64,000 nt of DNA. Origin: Mucilaginibacter pankratovii. GTDB lineage: Bacteria; Bacteroidota; Bacteroidia; Sphingobacteriales; Sphingobacteriaceae. This document shows, in pieces, positions 7,858 through 15,487 of this stretch; position 1 is the stretch's first letter, and the number at the start of each line of letters is the position of its first letter. The notes below the pieces were generated by a model. That model was given only the letters and a program-made list of their open reading frames with translations. It had not been told where the DNA came from and did no database searches. Where the stretch lies: contig NZ_JACWMY010000014.1 of NCBI RefSeq assembly GCF_014773265.1, forward strand, positions 62,001 to 126,000, in the 5' to 3' direction. The translations under genes and the position numbers were made by a program.

Positions 7858-10104
7858 ATGAAAACCATCTCTACCCTGAACCTGAAGTTTGCCGCCTTGG
7901 TAATAGCTATCGGAAGCTTGCTTATTGCGGGTAAGGCCTCCGCTCAAAACTTAAAACTTTGGGATAATAAGCCCGCTAAAGACTGGATGACCGACGCTTA
8001 TCCCATTGGCAACGGCCGCATAGGCGCAATGGTTTTTGGCGGCGTGGCGCAGGAACATATCCAGTTTAACGAGATAAGCCTTTGGACCGGCGACGAGCAA
8101 GAAACGGGTGCCTACCAGGCCTTCGGCGATCTTTACATTAAATTTAATATCCCCGATACCATCACCACTAATTATCGCCGCGAGCTGGATATCAGCAGAT
8201 CGGTTATGCAGATCGGATACGCTACGGTTGCAAATTACAAGCGCGAGTATTTCTGCAGCTTCCCCGATAAAGTGATGGTGCTGCATTATACCGCGAATAA
8301 GCCCGGTGCGTATTCAGCAGGTATTCTGTTGAAAGGCGCGCATAAAGGCACGGTTACAGCAGATGGTGCCACTCTACAAATAAACGGCAAGCTGGATAAC
8401 GGCGAAGCTTACAGCGCCACTGCCAAAATTATTTTGGATGGCGGCAAGCTTAGCATCGGTACGGATAGTAAAGGCGGTTCGCAGCTGAATATCAGCAAGG
8501 CAAACGGCTTTACCATACTACTTTCGGCTGCTACCGATTACAGCAATAAACGCGAAAATAAATGGAAAGGAGAGGACCCTACTGTAAAAGTTAAGGGCAT
8601 CATTACAACAGCATCCACCAAAACCTACCCGCAATTACTGGCAAGGCACATTGCTGATTACCAGTCGCTATTCGGCAGGGTTTCCTTAAACCTCGGCAGT
8701 AAAACAACTGCGGCAAGCACCGTTCCTACCTATCAGCAAATCCTGAATTATAAAAAATCGGGCGATACGCAGCTGGAGGCGCTGCTTTTTCAATATGGGC
8801 GGTACCTGCTCATCAGCTCATCGCGTAAAGGGGGCTTGCCGGCAAACCTGCAGGGGCTTTGGAACAACAGCAATAACCCGCCATGGCGCAGCGATTACCA
8901 CTCCAATATCAACATCCAGATGAACTACTGGCTGGCCGAGTCTACCAATCTCTCGGAATGCCATTTCCCATATCTCTATTATATCAACAGCATGCGTGCC
9001 GTAAAAACCGAAAGTACCGCCAAAGAATACCCAAATACCCGCGGCTGGACGGTGAAAACGGAGAACAATATTTACGGAGGCTCCAGCTTTTTATGGAACA
9101 CGCCGGGCAGCGCCTGGTACGCGCAGGCGCTTTGGGAGCATTACGCTTTTACAAAGGACAAGGAATACCTTAAAAGCTTCGCTTACCCGATACTCAAAGA
9201 GATCTCGGAATTTTGGGATGACCATTTAAAGCGCCGCGCGGATGGTACGCTGGTATCGCCCATGGGCTGGTCGCCCGAGCATGGGCCAACCGAGGATGGC
9301 GTAACGTACGATCAGGAAATTGTGTACGACCTGTTTACCAATTATATTGAAGCAGCGGATATATTGGGCCTGGATAAACCGTACCGCTCACATATCGCAT
9401 CGTTAAAAGAGCATTTGCTGAAACCAAAAATTGGCAAGTGGGGCCAGTTGCAGGAATGGGAAACCGACCGCGACGATCCCAAAGATACCCACCGCCACGC
9501 ATCGCACCTGTTTGCCCTGCACCCGGGCAGGCAGATCAGTATCATCAATACGCCCGAACTGGCCAAGGCAGCCAAGGTAAGCTTGCTTGCCCGTGGCGAT
9601 GAATCAACGGGATGGTCGATGGCCTGGAAGATGAATTTTTGGGCCCGTCTGCAGGATGGCGACCATGCGCATACCATTCTTAAGAATTTTATAACACTGG
9701 TTGGTGGCGCCGGTGTTGATTATAACCAGGGAGGCGGTATTTATGCCAACCTGTTTTGCGCGCACCCGCCTTTCCAAATAGATGGTAATTTTGGCTACAC
9801 TGCCGGCGTTGCCGAAATGCTGCTGCAAAGCCAGGCCGGCGAAATACAACTGCTGCCTGCCTTACCAAAAGCCTGGGCAAATGGCAGTGTGCAGGGCCTG
9901 CGTGCCCGCGGCAATTTCGAGATCAGCAATATGGAATGGAAGGCGGGTAAAATAACCAAGCTATCTATCAAGTCATTATCAGGCGGGGATTGCCGGATAC
10001 GGGTGCCGAATGCCATGAAACTGGCGGCTACAACCAAAGGTAATACCGTATTCAATTTAAAAACGGCAAAAGGCAAAACTTATACTTTTACCACGGGGAT
10101 ATAG
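7858..10104 (+). CDS. GH95 family alpha-L-fucosidase
   Basis: This is a 748-residue secreted glycosidase. A signal peptide ends at about residue 29 (GKASA-Q). The N-terminal beta-sandwich begins LKLWDNKPAKDWMTDAYPIGNG, followed by the (alpha/alpha)6 barrel. Catalytic features of GH95 are present: N350 and N352 in NINIQMNYW, the acid Glu474 in GWSPEHGP, and Asp642 in DGNFG; HRHASHLFALHPG is also characteristic. GH95 enzymes release alpha-1,2-linked L-fucose or L-galactose by inversion. Directly downstream of the SDR dehydrogenase, it would supply the sugar that the dehydrogenase oxidises. Length matches the family, and no truncation is seen. Confidence 0.95.
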   Translation: MKTISTLNLKFAALVIAIGSLLIAGKASAQNLKLWDNKPAKDWMTDAYPIGNGRIGAMVFGGVAQEHIQFNEISLWTGDEQETGAYQAFGDLYIKFNIPDTITTNYRRELDISRSVMQIGYATVANYKREYFCSFPDKVMVLHYTANKPGAYSAGILLKGAHKGTVTADGATLQINGKLDNGEAYSATAKIILDGGKLSIGTDSKGGSQLNISKANGFTILLSAATDYSNKRENKWKGEDPTVKVKGIITTASTKTYPQLLARHIADYQSLFGRVSLNLGSKTTAASTVPTYQQILNYKKSGDTQLEALLFQYGRYLLISSSRKGGLPANLQGLWNNSNNPPWRSDYHSNINIQMNYWLAESTNLSECHFPYLYYINSMRAVKTESTAKEYPNTRGWTVKTENNIYGGSSFLWNTPGSAWYAQALWEHYAFTKDKEYLKSFAYPILKEISEFWDDHLKRRADGTLVSPMGWSPEHGPTEDGVTYDQEIVYDLFTNYIEAADILGLDKPYRSHIASLKEHLLKPKIGKWGQLQEWETDRDDPKDTHRHASHLFALHPGRQISIINTPELAKAAKVSLLARGDESTGWSMAWKMNFWARLQDGDHAHTILKNFITLVGGAGVDYNQGGGIYANLFCAHPPFQIDGNFGYTAGVAEMLLQSQAGEIQLLPALPKAWANGSVQGLRARGNFEISNMEWKAGKITKLSIKSLSGGDCRIRVPNAMKLAATTKGNTVFNLKTAKGKTYTFTTGI

Positions 10105-10282
10105 TATCAATTATAAAAGCAAGAAGAGTGTCGTGTTTCCGCGGCCTCTTTTTGTGTAGTTTGATTGGTTCTTAAAAAAAAATATTGCAGTATAAATCTC
10201 TGAATTTCAGACGTACACAGCTAAAAATGCCCTTTCAGCTAAACTAAATTGAAAAAAAACTTTACAGAAATAAAAAAAACGC

Positions 10283-10290
10283 TACATTTG
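10283..10290 (+). promoter_or_regulatory. -7 box of the tRNA-Phe promoter
   Basis: TACATTTG exactly matches the Bacteroidota -7 consensus TAnnTTTG and lies 17 bases before the tRNA. No TTG is found at the usual spacing upstream, where the DNA is A-rich. The rest of 10105-10282 shows no gene. Confidence 0.6.
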
Positions 10291-10307
10291 CAAACCTTAA
10301 ACGGAGC

Positions 10308-10383
10308 GGTATCATAGCTCAGTCGGTAGAGCAAAGGACTGAAAATCCTTGTGTCGCTGGTTCGATCCCAGCTGATACCACCA
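10308..10383 (+). tRNA. tRNA-Phe (anticodon GAA)
   Basis: The cloverleaf is complete. A perfect 7-bp acceptor stem pairs GGTATCA with TGATACC; the discriminator is A and the CCA end is encoded. The D arm is AGCTCAGTCGGTAGAGC, the anticodon stem AAGGA/TCCTT closes the loop CTGAAAA giving GAA, and the T arm CTGG-TTCGATC-CCAG is canonical. Confidence 0.97.
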
Positions 10384-10417
10384 AAACCTCGTTAATAACG
10401 AAGTTCACTGTTTTTTT

Positions 10418-10458
10418 AAAGCATAAATCCTTAATCACTGATTAGGGATTTATGCTTT
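10418..10458. terminator. Bidirectional hairpin terminator
   Basis: Arms at 10418-10436 and 10440-10458 pair over 19 bp with one wobble (AAAGCATAAATCC against GGATTTATGCTTT at the base). The loop is three bases and seven T precede the stem. It separates tRNA-Phe on the plus strand from the cupin gene on the minus strand. Confidence 0.7.
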
Positions 10459-10463
10459 ATTTG

Positions 10464-11012
10464 TTATAAGGACAATGGTGGCCCCATTACCTTCATTCCA
10501 CAAGCTTCATGAATTTTATCTACTTCCTCTTTGGTAGGGGCAACTTTCAGATTATTCATCGTTCTGAAAAAATCCTCTGCTTTGCCGGCCGGCTGTACAA
10601 AATAGACCAATTTACCTTTATCTGTTAGTTGTATCCAAGTATGAGGGATGTTTCGGGGCAAAAAAATCGTATCTCCAGGGTTCATCATCATCGTTTCATA
10701 ACCTACTACAAAACGATAGTTGCCTTCTATTACATAAAAAACTTCGTCCTGGTGAAAATGAACATGAAGCGATGGCCCGGTTTTTTCATAGCCGATGTAT
10801 TCAAACATGGCTATCTGGCTATCGGTATCTTTCCCTGATATTTTGATATCGTTCGGGTTTTTTCCTTTATATAAAAACGATTCGTTGAAACGGCCCTTAC
10901 CTGCCGCTATTTTAAAGGGTTTTTTGGCCGGTGCATTAGCCGCGGCTGTTTTTCCTAATGCCAGTAAAGCTGCTGCACCTAAACCGGTTTGTAAAAATTT
11001 CTTTCTTTGCAT
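10464..11012 (-). CDS. Exported cupin domain protein
   Basis: This is a 182-residue protein. The N-terminus MQRKKFLQTGLGAAALLALG looks like a signal sequence resembling Tat leaders, but with R-K-K instead of two arginines; cleavage would be near ANA. The mature part is a single cupin: HVHFHQDEVFYVIEGNYRF supplies the His/Glu metal ligands of motif 1 and PGDTIFLPRNIPHTW those of motif 2. Substrate is unknown. Such proteins often act as small dioxygenases or sugar-binding proteins. The AraC gene 68 bases upstream on the same strand may control it. Confidence 0.82.
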   Translation of the reverse strand: MQRKKFLQTGLGAAALLALGKTAAANAPAKKPFKIAAGKGRFNESFLYKGKNPNDIKISGKDTDSQIAMFEYIGYEKTGPSLHVHFHQDEVFYVIEGNYRFVVGYETMMMNPGDTIFLPRNIPHTWIQLTDKGKLVYFVQPAGKAEDFFRTMNNLKVAPTKEEVDKIHEACGMKVMGPPLSL

Positions 11013-11080
11013 CGTGTTATGATTTGATAGCCAAAGATCAATTACTACAGCTTTGCTTTAGTGGTAAAAAATGGACATTC

Positions 11081-11899
11081 TTAATATACTTCCTCTGTAC
11101 CCAGCAACCGCTCGGGCGAATCCATTGCAAAAAATACTGAGGGGGTGTAACCGGTAAAGGCCTTGTACTCTTTGCTCAAATGTTGATAATCGTAATAACC
11201 GCAGGCGATGGCAATGTTGAACCAGTTCATTTCGGGATAGCGGCTTTTCATTCGGTAGGCCTGATCAAACCGCACTACCCGTAAATATTCTTTAGGGGCA
11301 ATCCCCATTCTTTCTATAAATTGACGGTCGAACTGCCGATGCGAAAGAAATGCGCTTGATACGTATCGATCCAACGGCTGTGAAGCATCAAGCATTTGTT
11401 GTGCTACCAAATCTATTGGTAATGCTTTGTTAGTGATACCGTTCGCCAATTTTGCTACAAATCGTTCTGCTATCCTTATCATCTCAAGATGGTCTTGGGC
11501 ATGGTAAAGCTGATCATTTATATGTTCAATTGCGCCTCCAAAAATGTCTGCAGCATCAATCAACTGATCAGTTATTTCATTAAGCGAAAATCCAAACAGG
11601 CGGTATAATGCTCCAGGCTGAAACACAATTTGTAACGAAAGGAACTTTTTATAAACCGTTCGGTTATTAACAATGGTGTGCTGGCCGATAAGTAAAGCAT
11701 TTTTTGGCTTGATGCTTTTGCTTTTATTGGCATATTCAATGATAGTTGGCGTTGGGAAAAACTGGAGGCATTGCTCGGGGCGCGGTGTGTAGGCTTTCGG
11801 CGGGATTGGATTATTGTGCGTAAATTCGAAATCAATGATCCGATAAAGCCTCACAATTTGGGCTAAAGCGGGGCCGGGTTTAATTTCACGCAAATGCAT
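11081..11899 (-). CDS. AraC family transcriptional regulator
   Basis: This 272-residue protein has an N-terminal ligand-domain segment (PGPALAQIVRLYRIIDFE, CLQFFPTPTI, LIGQHTI), as found in the DUF6597 class of AraC regulators. The C-terminal HTH_18 domain includes RQFDRQFIERMGIAPKEYLRVVRFDQA and IAIACGYYDYQHLSKEYKAFTGYTPS. No cysteine sensor pair or membrane segment is seen. It is transcribed ahead of the cupin gene and could form an operon with it. The ligand is unknown. Confidence 0.9.
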   Translation of the reverse strand: MHLREIKPGPALAQIVRLYRIIDFEFTHNNPIPPKAYTPRPEQCLQFFPTPTIIEYANKSKSIKPKNALLIGQHTIVNNRTVYKKFLSLQIVFQPGALYRLFGFSLNEITDQLIDAADIFGGAIEHINDQLYHAQDHLEMIRIAERFVAKLANGITNKALPIDLVAQQMLDASQPLDRYVSSAFLSHRQFDRQFIERMGIAPKEYLRVVRFDQAYRMKSRYPEMNWFNIAIACGYYDYQHLSKEYKAFTGYTPSVFFAMDSPERLLGTEEVY

Positions 11900-12065
11900 A
11901 CAATTGTTATTGACAATCTTTAAAATTAGCCAAAGTTTAACGGATTCAGATATCCAAATTAAAATTTGAACCGAAAAATTTATAGATCTAAATCTGCTAT
12001 CAGGCGCAAATCCATTTTGTACCCCTCCCGCAAAATCGTGCTCTTTTTAATTCAGTTCCATTTTT

Positions 12066-12073
12066 TATATTTG
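12066..12073 (+). promoter_or_regulatory. -7 promoter box upstream of a short remnant ORF
   Basis: TATATTTG fits TAnnTTTG. It lies 25 bases before the ATG of the 32-codon frame at 12098 and could also serve the esterase gene that starts at 12257. No clear -33 TTG is seen at the standard distance. Confidence 0.45.
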
Positions 12074-12097
12074 TTTTAACCTCAAAATTCATCATCG

Positions 12098-12196
12098 ATG
12101 GAAGTTGTTGTCTTTGAAGATGGCGCATTCCACGCAATCATCCACAAACCGAAAAATTTGCTGCCGAAAGTAATTTTTTCAAGGATTTTGAATTGA
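12098..12196 (+). pseudogene. Short ORF, possible remnant of a helix-turn-helix helper gene
   Basis: This 32-codon frame begins MEVVVFEDGAFHAII and stops at TGA 12194-12196. The opening resembles the first residues of small Bacteroidota excisionase-like helix-turn-helix proteins that often begin MEV-x-x-F-E-x-x-A-F, but the DNA-binding part is missing. A promoter-like box lies just upstream. It could be a decayed gene start, a leader peptide for the esterase or chance. Similarity is from memory of the family only. Confidence 0.3.
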
Positions 12197-12256
12197 GGGG
12201 TTCTAAATTAAGTGACCGAGAAAAGCCGTATCCTTGCAATTAACCCATTCCAAAAC

Positions 12257-13480
12257 ATGAAACCCGGTTCCCCCAAAAAAAAGCTTTTTGCATTTGTGTG
12301 TTTTATTATACCGCTACTTTTTTCATTTAAAGCAAATGGTCAAAAGGTAGAGCCAATTAAGTCTGATCAGGGAAAAGTTGTAACGATGCATTCCGACATT
12401 CTTAAAGAAGATCGAAGGATACTGATCTACACACCGAAAGATTCTGCCAATTCAGAGAAAAAATATCCGGTGATCTATGTTCTGGATGCCGACAATCATT
12501 TCGCCCAAATGGTAGAATATTCTAAATACCTCAGCCGGCAAGACGTGTCCGTTATTCCCCCACTGATCGTTGTAGGAATAACGAATACGGACCGTAACCG
12601 TGACCTGACCCCATCTCACAGCAATATTGATTATTCGGGAAAATCGGATACTACAGCTAACTCCCCGTATAAGCACAGCGGTGGAAATGAGCTTTTTTTG
12701 CAATTCATTCAGAAAGAGCTCATGCCCTATGTCAATTCGAATTACAATACTCAACCTTACCGCATTTTTGCGGGACACTCATTCGGAGCTCTGACAACCA
12801 TCAATTGCTTGTTTAATTATCCGGATATGTTCGACGCATACATTGCCGTGAGCCCATCCTTCTGGTGGGATCAGAAATTCCTTCTGAAGCTCGCGGATAA
12901 AAGATTAAAAGCAGGATCAACTTTATCGAAGACCCTTTTTTTTAGCGATGGCAATGAAGATTCTTCTTCACCCGGATCACCGTTTCATACCAATGTTTTA
13001 AAGTTTGATTCCCTGCTCAAGAAGCGGAACATCAAAGGATTAGATTTCGAATATATCCCTTATCCGAATGAGAGTCATATGACTGTTCCTATTAAGTCAT
13101 ACTATGACGGACTTCGATTTATCTACCAGCAATGGCAGCTTCCTCCGGTAAGTGATGAAAAGATTAATCCGGAAATTATTATGAGACATTATAAAGGATT
13201 ATCGCAAAAGTTTGGGTATCCGATTTTGCCTGACGAAGCATATTTTAACGACCTGGCGCAATGGTTATTAAAAAGCCCGGCAACCCTCAGCAATGGCATT
13301 AAGCTACTGGAAATGAATACAATTAATTACCCGTCTTCTTCACGAGCCTTTGCCGCTTTGGGCGCCGCTTATGCTATGAAAGGAGAAAAGCAAAAAGCTA
13401 TGGCTTCGTACAAAAAAGCCAACGAGTTGAATCCCAAATCAAATGAAATTAAATTGCGTTTGTTGGAGTTGCAGAAATAA
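12257..13480 (+). CDS. Secreted esterase (PF00756) with C-terminal TPR-like region
   Basis: The protein has 407 residues from the ATG at 12257, chosen over a GTG at 12212 because it sits just before a signal peptide (KKKLFAFVCFIIPLLFSFKANG). The alpha/beta-hydrolase esterase D fold is shown by RRILIYTPKDS, YPVIYVLDAD and the nucleophile Ser175 in GHSFGA. The histidine is probably in NESHMT. After residue 300 a helical region ends in a tetratricopeptide-like unit (AFAALGAAYAMKGEKQKAMASYKKANELNP). Related enzymes act on siderophore esters or acylated sugars. It stands alone and ends before a strong terminator at 13632. Confidence 0.88.
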   Translation: MKPGSPKKKLFAFVCFIIPLLFSFKANGQKVEPIKSDQGKVVTMHSDILKEDRRILIYTPKDSANSEKKYPVIYVLDADNHFAQMVEYSKYLSRQDVSVIPPLIVVGITNTDRNRDLTPSHSNIDYSGKSDTTANSPYKHSGGNELFLQFIQKELMPYVNSNYNTQPYRIFAGHSFGALTTINCLFNYPDMFDAYIAVSPSFWWDQKFLLKLADKRLKAGSTLSKTLFFSDGNEDSSSPGSPFHTNVLKFDSLLKKRNIKGLDFEYIPYPNESHMTVPIKSYYDGLRFIYQQWQLPPVSDEKINPEIIMRHYKGLSQKFGYPILPDEAYFNDLAQWLLKSPATLSNGIKLLEMNTINYPSSSRAFAALGAAYAMKGEKQKAMASYKKANELNPKSNEIKLRLLELQK

Positions 13481-13631
13481 AAAGCAAACGCCTTCCAGTT
13501 ACGAAAAGTAGTGTTATGAATCTGCCACATTACGATTTGAACCCAATAAGTTTATAAGTCTAATTTGGTTAATGAACACAAATCACGCAGAAAATGGTTC
13601 AAATTTGTATAATCGCCACCACGAAAAAAGA

Positions 13632-13661
13632 AAAGCCTTTCAGATCTCTCTGAAAGGCTTT
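13632..13661. terminator. Strong palindromic terminator
   Basis: A perfect 13-bp stem, AAAGCCTTTCAGA against TCTGAAAGGCTTT, closes the loop TCTC and is followed by TCTTG. It lies about 150 bases after the esterase. A near copy of the hairpin follows the next gene (14932-14967). The remaining bases of 13481-13855 show no gene. Confidence 0.75.
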
Positions 13662-13855
13662 CTTGCGTTAAGGTGCTAAACTAATCCACGCGTTAATTAA
13701 GCAAGCTCAAGCCAAAATTGCCTTATTTACTACAATCGAACGGTGAAAACTTTATAAGCAATTAAACGCTTAGAATAACTCACTAGTTTTTTCGCTCCGA
13801 ATCAGAACATTAATCAATTTTATCGGTTTCTTTAATAAATAAATAATTTCTTTTT

Positions 13856-14881
13856 ATGAAAAAAATTAACCTTAACAATGCTTGTTTGTTTTTGATCTTA
13901 CTTTTGGGCTTGGGCATCCAAAGCTGTAAAAAAGATTATGTTGCAAACAGTGAAATAGCAGATAAACTTGCTAAAGCTAACGTAGATGCCCTTTCGGCCT
14001 CCACCGGCGAGCTGTTTTTTGGTACGGTGTACAAAACACCTACCATTCCACTTACTGCATGCATTGCTACAGGATCAGACGGTACAATGTACGTGTCAAG
14101 TACCCCGGAAGACAAAGTCTATAAAATTACCACAGACAGTGTTGTAACGGTATTAGCTCAAAACGTTAACGGCCCGTCGGGATTAAAAGTTGCAAAGAAT
14201 GGAAATGTATATGTCGCCTTGTCCTTTGATAACAAAATAATCAGGATTACGCCCTCCGGTGTAGTGGATACGCTAAGACTTAATCTCACTTTGAGCCGCC
14301 CTATTGATGTTGCTATAGCAGATGACCTCACTTTGTACATCACTGATGCTTTCCACAAAAGAATTGTTAAAGTTAGCCCATCAGGTGTGGCTACGGTACT
14401 TGCCGGCAGAATAGGTAGCACGGGGGAGTCCGCAGATGGCACAGGAGCTGCTGCCAATTTTAATTATCCTACGCGTATAAAATTAGGAGCAGACGGCTAT
14501 TTGTGGGTTGTAGATGGAGACAAAAGTGGTGGAACCGGCTTAACTTTAAGAAGGGTAACTACACAGGGAGCAGTAAAAACCGTAATTGACGCTACAGGTA
14601 CGGGTGTGCGCATTAATGAAATACAGCCTGCAAAGGTTGATGAGCGTTTAAACACAACAACTTACGGTAATGTATTTGTTGTTTACAACAGGCAAAGAAT
14701 AACCCAGTTTAATACGCAACGGAACGCAGAAGTGCCCATATTTAAAAACCCATCGTTTGGCTATGTTGATGGCCCTGTTGCTACTGCTAAAACTAATGGC
14801 ATAGATGCTTTATCTTACCGTAATAATGTTTTACTGATAGGCGGATCTGATAATGCTATTAGGAAAATATATAAGAAATAG
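13856..14881 (+). CDS. NHL-repeat lipoprotein
   Basis: This 341-residue protein has a lipoprotein signal, LGLGIQSC, with the lipidated cysteine near residue 23. The mature part is a beta-propeller of about 40-residue units with recurrent phrases such as GTMYVSSTPEDKVYKIT, GNVYVALSFDNKIIRIT and LTLYITDAFHKRIVKVS. No catalytic residues are obvious. Such propellers usually bind partners or ligands at the cell surface. A second NHL lipoprotein lies at 25461-26909. The gene stands alone between two similar terminator hairpins. Confidence 0.88.
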   Translation: MKKINLNNACLFLILLLGLGIQSCKKDYVANSEIADKLAKANVDALSASTGELFFGTVYKTPTIPLTACIATGSDGTMYVSSTPEDKVYKITTDSVVTVLAQNVNGPSGLKVAKNGNVYVALSFDNKIIRITPSGVVDTLRLNLTLSRPIDVAIADDLTLYITDAFHKRIVKVSPSGVATVLAGRIGSTGESADGTGAAANFNYPTRIKLGADGYLWVVDGDKSGGTGLTLRRVTTQGAVKTVIDATGTGVRINEIQPAKVDERLNTTTYGNVFVVYNRQRITQFNTQRNAEVPIFKNPSFGYVDGPVATAKTNGIDALSYRNNVLLIGGSDNAIRKIYKK

Positions 14882-14931
14882 TTTGTAGTTAAAACTCTCG
14901 CCAGCTGGTACCATCCCGCATATACCATAAC

Positions 14932-14967
14932 AAAAAAGCCTTTTAGAGAAATCTGAAAGGCTTTTTT
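14932..14967. terminator. Terminator after the NHL lipoprotein gene
   Basis: AAAAAAGCCTTT and AAGGCTTTTTT form a hairpin with flanking A and T runs, so it may work in both directions. It shares the AAAGCCTTT core with the hairpin at 13632, making the NHL gene bracketed by similar terminators. Confidence 0.72.
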
Positions 14968-15163
14968 GTTGGAGAAAGGTTACCTTGCGGCACTCATATA
15001 AAAGCTATTTATTAATTTCCACGAATTGGAAAAAAATAGTTAAAGGGCGAATTCGGTAAAAATAATATCTTTTATACAATTCTCGTCCGTTAGACGTTCA
15101 ACCAATGTTTGTAAGAAATTAAGCAATTTTTAATTAGGGATGAAGCTTATTGTGTAAGCAACC

Positions 15164-15406
15164 TTATACCGAAAACTCCTGCTTAGCCAGCTTACTTACT
15201 GCCTCATTGCGGGTTTTGCCGTCAATAAGCATCAGGAATTCAACCGGGCCGCCTTCTGCGCCACACCCCATACATTTAAAATAATTGCTTTGCGCTATGA
15301 TCATCAGCGATGTAGTGTCATCTTTATGAAAGGGGCATCGGCCCTTAAGTGCTTTGCGGCTTTGTTGTAACAGGATATGTTTGGAAGCGATCTCTACGAG
15401 GTTCAT
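15164..15406 (-). CDS. Stand-alone CHC2-type (DnaG-like) zinc finger protein
   Basis: The protein has 80 residues from the ATG at 15406; the frame extends three codons further to a TTG. It shows the primase zinc-ribbon pattern CPFHKDD followed by FKCMGCGAEGGPVEFLM (C-x2-H ... C-x2-C), as in the DNA-template binding domain of DnaG. No TOPRIM or helicase-binding domain follows. A detached finger could bind single-stranded DNA, modulate primase or be the relic of a mobile-element primase. It lies downstream of the serine hydrolase gene on the same strand. Confidence 0.85.
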   Translation of the reverse strand: MNLVEIASKHILLQQSRKALKGRCPFHKDDTTSLMIIAQSNYFKCMGCGAEGGPVEFLMLIDGKTRNEAVSKLAKQEFSV

Positions 15407-15487
15407 ACTCCACAAACTTAAACACTGCAGTTTTTCCCTGCAATGCCTGTGGAAAAGTTGACTGCAATTATTAATTGCAGTTTTGCT

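Noticed and set aside
15462..15480. CTGCAAT-TATT-AATTGCAG hairpin as a terminator of the serine hydrolase gene
   Set aside because: The T run lies on the plus strand only, while both neighbouring genes are on the minus strand; function is unclear, so it is not listed as a feature.
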